NCBI GenBank assembly: GCA_022827345.1
Contig: JAJDTB010000055.1
Coordinates: forward strand, 1 to 54,258
Length of the DNA stretch: 54,258 nucleotides
DNA from: Gemmatimonadota bacterium
GTDB taxonomy: Bacteria > Gemmatimonadota > Gemmatimonadetes > Longimicrobiales > Gaopeijiaceae
Direction of reading: 5' to 3'
A program made the position numbers and the translations under genes. Within the stretch, counting starts at the first letter, position 1; each line of letters begins with the position of its first letter. Below are positions 15,717 to 24,444 of the stretch, piece by piece. The notes under the pieces were generated by a model. That model searched no databases. It saw only the letters and a list, made by a program, of their open reading frames with translations, and was not told where the DNA came from.

Positions 15717-18700
15717 TCAACGCCTCCAAGCCTCTGGATCGGGGATCCCTCGACTGAAGAGCACAAGGTTAGCCGGTCCGGCGTCGGCGTCGGCGTCCAT
15801 CGCGGCGACCGCCACCCGGGCGTCTCGGAGAAAGCCGGTGACTTGTCCGGTGGTCCGGTCGCGCAGGATGGCCATGGGCCTGTCGTGGCCCGCGTCGAGG
15901 GTGAACGAACCGCCGGGTCCCGACAGGGTGATGCTGGCCAAGTCCTCGGCCCACGCAGCCGACGCGGGCACCGCGAAGGCAAAGCTCGAACCTCCGTCGC
16001 CGTCCTCCGCCCGGGGCATGGCGAAGCTCAGGGAAAAGAGTTGGTCGCCATCGCGCGAGCGCCCCGTGATCTGGTGGCTGCCGACCGTTTCGGGCATTGC
16101 GGGTGGAGCGCGGATCACGAACGCGGGTTCGAGGAACGGCACTGAAAGGGAGTCCACGCCGCCCCATATCAGGAGCGAGGTGACGGGCCGCGCGGCCGCC
16201 GCTGCGTCGAGCAGGCCCTCGCTTTGCAGCCGGTGGCGGAGCGCCTTGTCGAAACTGAAGTCGCTGACCCAGTAGGGCGAGCAGTAGGACATCAGGTCCT
16301 TGTACTCCGTCGGAGGGATCAGCCGCCCGCCCTCGCTGAAGTCATACCCCCAGATGCCGGGCGAGGCTTCGGCGTACGGATACGCGGGATCCACGCCCGC
16401 CGGTCTGCCGCACGGCGTATGAGAGAGCAGCATGTTGTGTCCGAACTCGTGCGCGATGACCGAGGAACTGGTGACCGAGTATGCGGTCCTCCGGCCTAGA
16501 TTGCCGATGCCCGCCGCACCCGAAAACTCTCCCGACAACAGGCCCATGTAGTATCCGCTTCCACCCTCGATGGCGCGGATCGCCTGGACCTGCCCGATGA
16601 GGTTGCCCGCTTCGTTGCTGGTGCTCACGACGGGAGCGTGGGCCGCAACCGTGAGATCTCCCACTGGGAGAAGCGTCCGCGTGGGACCGAGCATTGGGTG
16701 GCCCGTGGGATCGGCCTCCATGCCGGAGGTCAGTCCGATCACCGTGGAGTCCGGATTCGCCTCCCACAGGAAGGGGATGAAGGTGATGTCGAACAGCGGC
16801 ATCGCTCGCACCTCGACCTCAAGCCTTCCCGTTTCCGGGATCCGGCGCGTAACCTCCAAATCCGTATCGAGCGTACCCTCCGGGTCGATCTCGATCACGA
16901 GTTCAAGCCCCGGTTGGACGATCTCGGCGGGCACGGGCGCGTTGGCCGAACGCGCCAGCGACCCCTCGTCCACCTCGGTCGGGATCGGACCCGGCTTGTC
17001 GGAAATGTCCACCGAATGCACGAACGATCCGTTGAGGTAGAAGGCGGCGCGCACGGGCGGAATGCGCTCGGAGTTGGCGCGCGTCGCCGTCGGGAATACG
17101 CGCAGCAGAGCCTCCTCCCCGGCCACCAGAGCGATGGGTAGATCGAGGGACTGGGCCGCTTGCGTGAGATATGCCGGAGCGGGGTCGGAATCGCATCGCC
17201 GCACCCGCCGGATAAGCAGCGCGTTCAGCCAGGCGAGCAGCGCCTCTTCGGGAGGCGCGCACAGTCCCGTTCCGGTGGCGTGGAGATGGCTCAACTCGCC
17301 GAGATTCATGAGGCTGGCCGGCAGCGGCCCCGACATCTCCGCATTGTTCGTGACGGCAAGCGAACGCAGCCGCGCGAGATCACCGATCTCGGGGGGGAGG
17401 GGACCCGACAGGCGGTTGCCGCCCAGGAACAGTTCGGTCAGACCGGCGATTCGGGCCAGCTCCGGCGGGACGGGACCGGAAAGTTCGTTGTAGGAGAGGT
17501 TTAGGTACTCCAGCTTGGCGAAATCCCCGAGCGCAGCGGGAATCGACTCCGAGATGGCGTTGCCGGAGAGGTCCAGAACGCGCAACTCGGGAAGGTTGCC
17601 GAGCGCGGGGGGGAGGGGACCGGACAGCCCGTTGCCTTCAAGGTGAAGTTGTTGCAGGCCGGAGAGTTCGGCGAGTCGCGCCGGAATCGAACCATTCAGA
17701 ACGTTGTCGGCCAAATCCAGGTGCGTCAACGTCGCAATGTCGGCCAGCGCGTCGGGAATTCCGCCGGAGAGCTTGTTGCCGGACATATCCAGCTCTCGCA
17801 GCCGGGTGAGGTCGCCAAGCTCGGCAGGTATGGTGCCCGTTACCCTTATGCCGGCGAGGTCCAGAACCTCCAGATTGACGAGCCCCCCCAGTTCGGGCGG
17901 TATCGGTCCGCTTGAGAGATCGTTCCCGGAAAGGCTGAGCGAAACCAGCGCGCCGAGCCCGACGATGTCGGGCGGGAACGTGCCGACCAGGCCGTTGTGG
18001 GACAGGTCCAGCCCCACGACCCGCCCCTGGCCGTCGGCGTCGACGCCGTGCCATTCGCGCAGGGGGGCGTCGGTGAACCAGTTGCCGGTGTCGAACCACC
18101 GCTCTCCGCCCATGGCGTCGTAGAGCTTCCGCAGCACCTCGCGATCCGGCGTGGGCTCGCAGTCCATGCCCGTACCCTCGTGCACCTCCAAAGCGTCGAG
18201 CCAGCGGCGGATGAACGCCTCGGTCGGCACGCAGAGATCCGTTCCCGAGTACCGGAACTCCCTGAGTGCCGAGAGGCGCGGCATCGTGTGCGGGAGAAAC
18301 CCCGACAGGCCAGGATTGTCGCCGAGTCGAAGCGCCGTCAGTTGCCCGAGATCGCCCAGCCCAAGCGGTAGCTCTCCGGAGAGCCCGTTGCCGGCGAGAT
18401 CGATTCCGGTAACCCGGCCAAGCGAATCTTCCGCGGAAACCCCGTGCCACCGGTCCAACACGGGGACTTCGCCCTCGAACCAACCGGCCGAACTGGTCCA
18501 GCCGGGACCGCCCGCCGTCCGGTACAGCGAATCCAGCACCGCCAGGTCGGGCGCGTTGCAGTAGTCGTTGCCCCTGTGCACCTCGATCCCGGCGACCCAG
18601 TCGGCGAAGGCTGGGGTTCCGGGCATGCACAGACCCTCGTAGCTGTCCCATGCGAAATAGCTGAGCGGCAACCCGATGAGTTCCGGCGGGACGATCCCGA

Positions 18701-19835
18701 CGAGATCGGTATCGATGAGATCCAGATGCGTCAGCTTGGTGAGGTTGCCCAGCTCGGGCGGGATGGACCCGGAGAAGTTGTTCACCCAAAGCGCCAGGTT
18801 GGTCAGATTCTCGAGTTTGCCCAGCTCCGCTGGAATGGTGCCCGTGAGGCCGGTGCCGGCGAGTGCCAACTCTCTCAGGTTGGCCAGATTGCCGAGCTCG
18901 GGTGGGATGGGAGCGGGAAGCAGAGACCCATAATTGAAGTCGTAGATGGTCAGCTGCGTCAGATTGGCGAGATCGCCCAGTTCGGACGGAAGAAAGCCCG
19001 CCAGGTTGTTGTTGCTGAACCGGAGGCCGGTGACTCTTCCTTGAACATCGGTCTCCACCCCATGCCACTCGCCCAGCGGCCTGTCGCTCAGCCAGTTGGT
19101 GTTGTCGGTCCAGTTGTCGCCATCGGTGGCCTCGTACAGCGCGACGAGCACTTCGCGATCCGCGTCCTCGGAGCGCGACTGCACCCGCAGCGTGGCCTGT
19201 GCGCCGATGGATCCGGAAGTCGCCGTTACATGAGCCGTTCCGTTCCCCACGGCTGCCACGAGGCCGTTCGCGGAGACCTTGGCAACGTCGGGATCGGAGC
19301 TTGCCCATGTCACGTCGGCGGCGACGACGACGTTGCCCGCCGCGTCGTACACCGTCGCCGTGAGCGTGGCCGTGTCACCCAGCGCCGTAAGGGCCAGTTC
19401 GCTCGGTGAGACCACCGCCGAGGCCGGGACTTGATCGACCGTCGCCGTCGCGGAACCCGAGGCCGAGCCCGCAGTCGCCGTTACCAGTGCGGAGCCGTTT
19501 CCCACAGCTGCCACGAGCCCGTCCGCGGCGACGGTGGCAACGTCGGGATCGGAGCTTGCCCATGTCACCTCGGCGTCGGCGATGACGTTGCCCGCGGCGT
19601 CGTGCACCGTCGCCGTGAGCGTGACCGTGTCGCCCAGCGCCGTAAGGGTCAGTTCGCTCGGTGAGACCACCACCGAGGCCGGGGATAGCCGAGGATTCGG
19701 GGAATCGGTGGGTGAGGTTGAGCCGTCCGAGCATGCCCATAAGGCGACGACCGCCAGTAGCGCGGCACGCGTTCGTCTCCGGGAAGGCGTCGATCTGAGC
19801 GAGTGGGGATCGTGAGCGTCCATGCCTTCCAACAT
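15717..19835 (-). CDS. Giant LRR / Big-2 / metzincin lipoprotein
   Basis: The product is 1372 residues from ATG 19835; an internal ATG at 19823 is also possible. The signal peptide ends with a lipidation Cys35 (VVALWAC-SDGS). Two bacterial Ig-like (Big-2) domains follow, each built on VVSPSEL-LTALGDT-TLTAT and ending VTATxGS. From about 225 to 830 there are plant-type leucine-rich repeats (NLxxLxLxxNxLxGxIPxELGxL), in several blocks separated by 'DREVLxxLYxATxGxxWxxxxNWL' caps. The C-terminal part has a zinc-protease site HEFGHNMLLSH at 1129-1139 and a Met-turn DLMSYC near 1183, the metzincin pattern. It is predicted to be a surface-anchored protein-binding peptidase. A fragment of a relative is at 30480-30775. 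The substrate is unknown. Confidence 0.85.
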   Translation of the reverse strand: MLEGMDAHDPHSLRSTPSRRRTRAALLAVVALWACSDGSTSPTDSPNPRLSPASVVVSPSELTLTALGDTVTLTATVHDAAGNVIADAEVTWASSDPDVATVAADGLVAAVGNGSALVTATAGSASGSATATVDQVPASAVVSPSELALTALGDTATLTATVYDAAGNVVVAADVTWASSDPDVAKVSANGLVAAVGNGTAHVTATSGSIGAQATLRVQSRSEDADREVLVALYEATDGDNWTDNTNWLSDRPLGEWHGVETDVQGRVTGLRFSNNNLAGFLPSELGDLANLTQLTIYDFNYGSLLPAPIPPELGNLANLRELALAGTGLTGTIPAELGKLENLTNLALWVNNFSGSIPPELGNLTKLTHLDLIDTDLVGIVPPELIGLPLSYFAWDSYEGLCMPGTPAFADWVAGIEVHRGNDYCNAPDLAVLDSLYRTAGGPGWTSSAGWFEGEVPVLDRWHGVSAEDSLGRVTGIDLAGNGLSGELPLGLGDLGQLTALRLGDNPGLSGFLPHTMPRLSALREFRYSGTDLCVPTEAFIRRWLDALEVHEGTGMDCEPTPDREVLRKLYDAMGGERWFDTGNWFTDAPLREWHGVDADGQGRVVGLDLSHNGLVGTFPPDIVGLGALVSLSLSGNDLSSGPIPPELGGLVNLEVLDLAGIRVTGTIPAELGDLTRLRELDMSGNKLSGGIPDALADIATLTHLDLADNVLNGSIPARLAELSGLQQLHLEGNGLSGPLPPALGNLPELRVLDLSGNAISESIPAALGDFAKLEYLNLSYNELSGPVPPELARIAGLTELFLGGNRLSGPLPPEIGDLARLRSLAVTNNAEMSGPLPASLMNLGELSHLHATGTGLCAPPEEALLAWLNALLIRRVRRCDSDPAPAYLTQAAQSLDLPIALVAGEEALLRVFPTATRANSERIPPVRAAFYLNGSFVHSVDISDKPGPIPTEVDEGSLARSANAPVPAEIVQPGLELVIEIDPEGTLDTDLEVTRRIPETGRLEVEVRAMPLFDITFIPFLWEANPDSTVIGLTSGMEADPTGHPMLGPTRTLLPVGDLTVAAHAPVVSTSNEAGNLIGQVQAIRAIEGGSGYYMGLLSGEFSGAAGIGNLGRRTAYSVTSSSVIAHEFGHNMLLSHTPCGRPAGVDPAYPYAEASPGIWGYDFSEGGRLIPPTEYKDLMSYCSPYWVSDFSFDKALRHRLQSEGLLDAAAAARPVTSLLIWGGVDSLSVPFLEPAFVIRAPPAMPETVGSHQITGRSRDGDQLFSLSFAMPRAEDGDGGSSFAFAVPASAAWAEDLASITLSGPGGSFTLDAGHDRPMAILRDRTTGQVTGFLRDARVAVAAMDADADAGPANLVLFSRGIPDPEAWRR

Positions 19836-19956
19836 AAATTACGAACGCAACTGCCGCCCTGTCCCCTTGGACCCACCGGATATGAAAATCCCTTACACCT
19901 TCCAAAGCCAAACGCTCCCCGGAGGCCGGAGCACGGACTTTACGGATGGAGCACGT

Positions 19957-20200
19957 ATGAACGTAAGGCTGGTCGTCGAAGCGTTTCTCGCCTCGGTGCA
20001 GGACACGCTCGTGTAAGGCGAGGGCATCGAGATCCGGGGACTCGGCAGTTCAAGGTTCGGGATCGCAAGGCTCGCTTGGCCCGCAACCGCCGAAACGGGA
20101 AGCCGGTCGAGGTTCCGTCCCGCAAAGCGCCAGTCTTCCAGCCATCGATACTCTTTCGCAGCCGTTCGGACCGAGTATACCGGGGTCACCGCGCGCGGTG
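19957..20200 (+). pseudogene. HU/IHF-family DNA-binding protein, broken
   Basis: The first frame reads MNVRLVVEAFLASVQDTLV, then a TAA at 20014-20016, then continues GEGIEIRGLGS. A frame change then leads to FKVRDRKARLARNRRNGKPV, EVPSRKAPVFQPSILFRSR. Together these match the second helix, the GEGIEIRGFGSF turn, the DNA-binding arm RxARNPRTGxxVxVPxR and the C-terminal strand of HU/IHF proteins. The first helix, a stop and at least one frameshift separate it from function. It sits between the divergent/convergent ends of the LRR and sterol genes. Confidence 0.75.
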
Positions 20201-20203
20201 ACC
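20184..20203. terminator. Perfect 20-bp palindrome at a convergent end
   Basis: GGTCACCGCGCGCGGTGACC is a perfect palindrome 58 bases beyond the stop of the sterol fusion gene. It could act as a two-way terminator stem (no T-tract) or be a protein-binding site. Confidence 0.3.
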
Positions 20204-20260
20204 TTCCGGAAGTGGGGTGAGAAACCCAAGTCGCGGAGGTTAGGGTTAGAGGGAAGAGCC

Positions 20261-23200
20261 TCAAGTGCTCCCAAGCGATTCGGGCGAGGCAGATCCGGGC
20301 CGGGACCGGCGCCGCTGCTCGTAGAGACCGAGCGCGCGCAGGGGAAAGTAGTCTCGATACAGGGCGTACTCCAGCAGCGCCGTCCGGAAGAAGACCCCGG
20401 ACGCCTGCTGCCTGGGCCATGCGCCATCCGCGTCCTGGGTGTCGATCAGGAACCGGATGCCGCGTGAGATTGCGCTCCAGTTCGAATCGTCGGCGGTGAG
20501 GAGCGCGATCAGCGCCCACGCGGTCTGGATGACCTGGCTCTGCTCGTGCGGGACGTATCGGCCGATGGCGCACCCGCTGTGGTGTTCGCCCCACCCCCCG
20601 TCCGGTCGTTGACGGTCCAGCAGCCACCGGCACGCGAGACGCAGCGCCGGATCCCCGGGACGGGCACCGGCGGCGACGAGGCCCCGGACGCCGAACATCG
20701 TGCCGTAGATGAAATGGACGCCCCACGCACCACGCCAAGACCCATCGCTTGCTTGGCCCCGCCGAAGCCACGCTTCGGCCTTTGAGACGGCATTCGCAAT
20801 CTCTCCATTCGTCGAAGGTGCGAGGCGCTGCTGGCAGACAGCCAGCGCCGCGAGGCAAGACGCGGTGCATTCGACGTAGGAGCGCTCGGTCATCGAGTCG
20901 CCGAACATCTCTGCGGGATTCAGCCACTCCAGTCCGATCCTCGAACGCCGCGCCTCGTAGCTGCCGAACCCGCCGTCGCGGTTCTGGCCGCGCAGCATGA
21001 ACCCGGCCGCATCGCGGAGCATGGTCGCGTCGGCAGCGTCGGGATGCGCTTCGATGATCCCCATCAAGGCTTCGGCGGTGCAGTCGGTGACCGGCCACCC
21101 ATTCCACGCCCCGGGGAAGCACCAGCCTCCCTTCGGGTCGGTGCGATGCGCCGCGCGAAACCCGTCGAAGCTGACGCCGACCTGTTGCCCGCCCAGGTAG
21201 GATGTCCCTTGCCGAAGGGCGTCCCCGACGCCGTCAACATCCGCGACCGTTGCCAGTGCTTGCAGAGAGAGTCCGGTATCCCAGGAAGCGCTCCTCGCTC
21301 CGGTAACCCGCGCTCCATCCTCCTCGTCCTCCCAGATCCAGCCGCCCAGCTGCCTGAGTGCCCGGCGGCAGTCGGTGTCGTACGGATCATGCAGCCACAG
21401 GGCGAGGATGTTGATGAGACCGCTGACGGGCGAGATGCTCGCGTGGTCGGTGGTTCGCAGCTCCCACCTGATCGCCCGGAGGATCGCTTCCACGCATCGC
21501 GCTCGGAGACGCTTGCCGTGGAACCGTTCGACCAACCTCGCGAACTCGTATCCGGCCCGAAGCCACGGGCTGGGCCGGGCGCAAAGGTCCTCATCTCGCA
21601 ACCGGTTGCGGCACCCGGAGAAATCGATGTCTGCGAACGGCTCGGCAAACAGCTCCTCCCGCAACGAAGCGGTCAACGGCGTGACGGGCACCTGAAACCG
21701 CTGCGCGTAGACCGCGGCCATGGCCATGTAAATGAGCCGCGTGTGGCAGTACCAGTTGGCGGGATGCAGGGGGATTAGGCGCGGCAGGCTCCACAGTTCC
21801 GGCAGGATGGGGTTGACTCCGCGCCAGTCGTGGAGATTGAGGAGCGCCAGCCAGAATTTCCCCCAACTCGGGATACGGAGAACGTCCTCTTCCCGCAGGA
21901 ATCGTCGAGCCGACTCTATCAATGGGTCGTCCCGCTCAACCCCGAGAAGTCTCGCCGCCACATAGACCAGCGTCGAGACGAACAGGTGGGGAGCCGAGTG
22001 TTCGTGCAGACCCCAGGCACCCCCTTCGAGACGGGTCCGTTCGAAGGACCGCAGCACGCGGCGGCGGCGACCGGCGCTGAGCCGCCGTCCAAGGAGATGG
22101 TGCAGCAACACGTACTGCGCCGTGAGCATGGGACACCAGACCATCTCGCCTTCCCAAGCGCCGTCCTCCCCTTGGAGGTTCAGCAGGCGCGCACTCGCGC
22201 GGCTCAAGGCCAGTCCGGCGTCGCATGAAGCCACTTCGCCCGGGGGCGTCGGACGAGCGTTGCCCGGACCCGGCGGCATCGACGCCGGCAACGCGCGACC
22301 CAGGGAGTCCAGAATCCGCTCGTCCTCTGTTCCCCTCCTCCTTGCCCTACGCAGCAGCTCGACGCTGCGCAAGAGCCACCCGACGCGGACGGACAGCGCA
22401 TGAACGGTGTCGCGGGCACGCCGCCAGGCGGCTTGGTCGCAGGATCGCGGGATCTCCCGGGCGATCGCCCGGGCCAGCATCGCGCCTCCGGTGAGATTGA
22501 GACGGGCTGGCGATGTCTCTTCGCAGGCGAGTAGACGGATGGTCCGGTCGCGGAATGAGGAACTCGCCCGCCAACGCCGGTAGACGGCGCGTCTGACCGC
22601 AGCGGACTCGGACCGGTGATCGACGAAGACCTCGTAGAGCTCCATGGCGAGGAGTTCCGGCGTATGGGTCGCCCTGAACCGCTTGCGCTTGAAGTCGTCG
22701 AAGTCGCCAGCCTCGGCCAGCGTCAGCGCATCGCCGAAACCGAGTGTCATTCCCGACGCCGTCATGGGATGATGGTGCCCGGCCGCATCGCCGATGAGCA
22801 CGCGATGCGGGGTCCCGTACGTCACGCGCGGCCTGAGTTCATTGGCGGCCGTGTCGAACCTTCCCGCCCGAAGCGCCTCGAAGAAGCCGGGTCGGAGGTT
22901 CTCGGGAATCAGGTCGGCATAGGCATCCGAGAGGAAGCCGATCCGGTCCCGGGGGATCCACTGGTCCGGCGGAACGTCCACGATGATGCGGACACGTTGC
23001 TCTCCCAGTTGGTACATGAGAACTGGACCCGGCCCGCCGAGCACGACATACCCGTAACCCTCAAGCGGCAGGCTCGCTCCTCTCGTCGTGACTCCGACCA
23101 TCCGCGAGCAGGTTGTCCGGCCCGCCGATACGCCCAGCGACCGGCGCACGGTCGAGGCCCGGCCGTCGGCGCCCACGATCCGCCCCGCGGTCACGGACTC

Positions 23201-23638
23201 CTCGGCTCCGTCACGGACAAAGACGACCCTACCGTCCTCCACCGAACGTACGCGGGCACGGTGGATGAAGGCGACATCGGATTCGTTCTCGACCGCGTCA
23301 CGCAGGACCGAGACGATCGCCTCGTGCTCGCACGACAGTCCGTGAGATCCGTCCGCATAGGGAAGCACGATCGGCTCGGATCCGTCTTCCGGGAGAACTA
23401 CGAAGCCCCTGCCCGTTGTACTGCATGGCTGCGTCCCCAGCTCTATCCCCAACTCCCGAAGGATCCGCACGGCAGGCGGATGCAGCCACTCCCCCGCCAT
23501 TCGCCTCGAAGACCTCAGATTCGCTTCCAAGAGGGCGACGCGAGCGCCCCTCCGCCCGTGCGCGATGGCGCACAGACTGCCCACCGGACCCGCGCCCACG
23601 ACGACCACATCGTAGTCCTGCGAGCGGTTGGCGCTCAC
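20261..23638 (-). CDS. Squalene monooxygenase-oxidosqualene cyclase fusion
   Basis: A single 1125-residue frame starts at GTG 23638, in a GTGA overlap with the upstream stop. Residues 1-430 are an FAD monooxygenase of the squalene epoxidase type: GAGPVG at 15-20, RMAGEWLHP at 46-54, GADG at 156-159, PVLMYQ at 205-210, and the second FAD motif GDAAGHHHPMTASGMTLGF at 283-301. After an Arg/Pro-rich linker (430-470), residues 470-1110 align throughout with eukaryotic-type oxidosqualene cyclases. The acid motif is TDCTAE with Asp852, not the DxDD of hopene cyclases. There are several QW motifs, plus WYCHTRLIYMAM, YVECTA and GVFFRTALLEYALYRDYFPLRAL. Inferred reaction: squalene to 2,3-oxidosqualene (needs O2 and a reductase), then a lanosterol-like tetracycle, at the inner membrane. 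It is the central gene of the window. Confidence 0.93.
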   Translation of the reverse strand: MSANRSQDYDVVVVGAGPVGSLCAIAHGRRGARVALLEANLRSSRRMAGEWLHPPAVRILRELGIELGTQPCSTTGRGFVVLPEDGSEPIVLPYADGSHGLSCEHEAIVSVLRDAVENESDVAFIHRARVRSVEDGRVVFVRDGAEESVTAGRIVGADGRASTVRRSLGVSAGRTTCSRMVGVTTRGASLPLEGYGYVVLGGPGPVLMYQLGEQRVRIIVDVPPDQWIPRDRIGFLSDAYADLIPENLRPGFFEALRAGRFDTAANELRPRVTYGTPHRVLIGDAAGHHHPMTASGMTLGFGDALTLAEAGDFDDFKRKRFRATHTPELLAMELYEVFVDHRSESAAVRRAVYRRWRASSSFRDRTIRLLACEETSPARLNLTGGAMLARAIAREIPRSCDQAAWRRARDTVHALSVRVGWLLRSVELLRRARRRGTEDERILDSLGRALPASMPPGPGNARPTPPGEVASCDAGLALSRASARLLNLQGEDGAWEGEMVWCPMLTAQYVLLHHLLGRRLSAGRRRRVLRSFERTRLEGGAWGLHEHSAPHLFVSTLVYVAARLLGVERDDPLIESARRFLREEDVLRIPSWGKFWLALLNLHDWRGVNPILPELWSLPRLIPLHPANWYCHTRLIYMAMAAVYAQRFQVPVTPLTASLREELFAEPFADIDFSGCRNRLRDEDLCARPSPWLRAGYEFARLVERFHGKRLRARCVEAILRAIRWELRTTDHASISPVSGLINILALWLHDPYDTDCRRALRQLGGWIWEDEEDGARVTGARSASWDTGLSLQALATVADVDGVGDALRQGTSYLGGQQVGVSFDGFRAAHRTDPKGGWCFPGAWNGWPVTDCTAEALMGIIEAHPDAADATMLRDAAGFMLRGQNRDGGFGSYEARRSRIGLEWLNPAEMFGDSMTERSYVECTASCLAALAVCQQRLAPSTNGEIANAVSKAEAWLRRGQASDGSWRGAWGVHFIYGTMFGVRGLVAAGARPGDPALRLACRWLLDRQRPDGGWGEHHSGCAIGRYVPHEQSQVIQTAWALIALLTADDSNWSAISRGIRFLIDTQDADGAWPRQQASGVFFRTALLEYALYRDYFPLRALGLYEQRRRSRPGSASPESLGST

Positions 23639-23910
23639 CGGAAGACGCTCACGTCAGCGCGGCGTCGGTGGCAGACCAGGCACGGTGTCTCGGGACCCGG
23701 CCGCCAACTCCCGCAATCCGGGGCCGTGCCGCCGGCGAAGCCGGTTCGCTCGTTGTGATACCGCTTGTCCTCACGCACGGGAGCGGCGAACACCTCCGGT
23801 AGCCGGTGGACTACGGCGGGGGACACCATGAAGAGGGTGCCGACCGGAACCTTGTTGCCTGCGTATTCCATGGGCCAGAGCACCTTGCGGATCAGCGGCC
23901 AAGGGCTCGG
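23635..23910 (-). pseudogene. CYP51-like cytochrome P450, C-terminal remnant
   Basis: The frame has an ATG at 23883 but is open from about 23910, reading PLIRKVLWPMEYAGNKVPVG, then TLFMVSPAVVHRLPEVF, then EDKRYHN and FAGGTAPDCG. This matches the CYP51 (sterol 14-alpha-demethylase) stretch from the 'HPPLxxLMRKV' segment to the haem loop. In a working P450 the loop is FxxGxRxCxG; here the Cys is displaced by one residue, and the Pro-Glu-Arg-Phe region before it is shortened. The N-terminal 350 residues are missing. It ends in a GTGA overlap with the fusion gene. A 26-residue frame (MTESPQFEHRW..., 23892-23972) and a TTGACA (23998-24003) lie upstream and may be the leader and promoter of the locus. 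Confidence 0.7.
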
Positions 23911-24135
23911 ATCCTGAGGTCGATGTGCGTGTGAACCAGCCAGCGGTGCTCGAATTGAGGCGATTCGGTCATCCGTTGAGTCCAGTGCGTCCTAAGATGT
24001 CAACATGGACCGGCCTCGTTCAACTCTGCGGACGAGGCTGCATTTCCTGCCCGTGGCGACTCAATGCGAGTCGATGCCGGCCATCAGGAGCCGTCAGCGG
24101 TTAGGTCAAATCCCGGTTCGGCCCACGCGGCCGCT

Positions 24136-24387
24136 TTATCTCCAGCCGCCGCGAAACCTCACGCCGAAGGTCCCGGAGTCTTCGGTCAAGCACGTCACCT
24201 GCCCGCTCAGCCGCTCGACCTGCTTCTTCAAGGTTTCGCTCTGAGCGCTCTGCCGCTCGACACGCCGCTGCAAAGCCTCGACCTGCTCGTGCAAGCCAAC
24301 CTTCCGAAAGCCCCTAACAGCCCGGAGGGGTCCGCGTGCGCGACAAACGCGGCACTGTCCAACCCCCGCAACCGCTGCCGCTGACAA
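24136..24387 (-). CDS. Short coiled-coil protein, possibly a fragment
   Basis: From a TTG start the 83 residues include a clear heptad region, LHEQVEALQRRVERQ followed by TLKKQVERLSGQV, and a short tail. Such a region could be a trimeric or dimeric coiled coil. The N-terminal 30 residues (Cys/Arg/Gly-rich) look unlike a real start, so this may be the tail of a longer decayed gene. It lies between the PPOX gene and the sterol locus on the same strand. Function unknown. Confidence 0.35.
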   Translation of the reverse strand: MSAAAVAGVGQCRVCRARGPLRAVRGFRKVGLHEQVEALQRRVERQSAQSETLKKQVERLSGQVTCLTEDSGTFGVRFRGGWR

Positions 24388-24444
24388 CAGGATGCAGAAA
24401 GGCTTCGGCCGAACGTCCCGCAGCCTCCGCCATGATCGTCCCGA

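Noticed and set aside
20261-22260. Squalene-hopene cyclase instead of oxidosqualene cyclase
   Set aside because: The acid motif is TDCTAE and the neighbouring blocks (YVECT, GVFF-RTALLEYALYRDYFPLRAL) match oxidosqualene cyclases. The DxDD motif of hopene cyclases is absent, and the same protein carries a squalene epoxidase domain.
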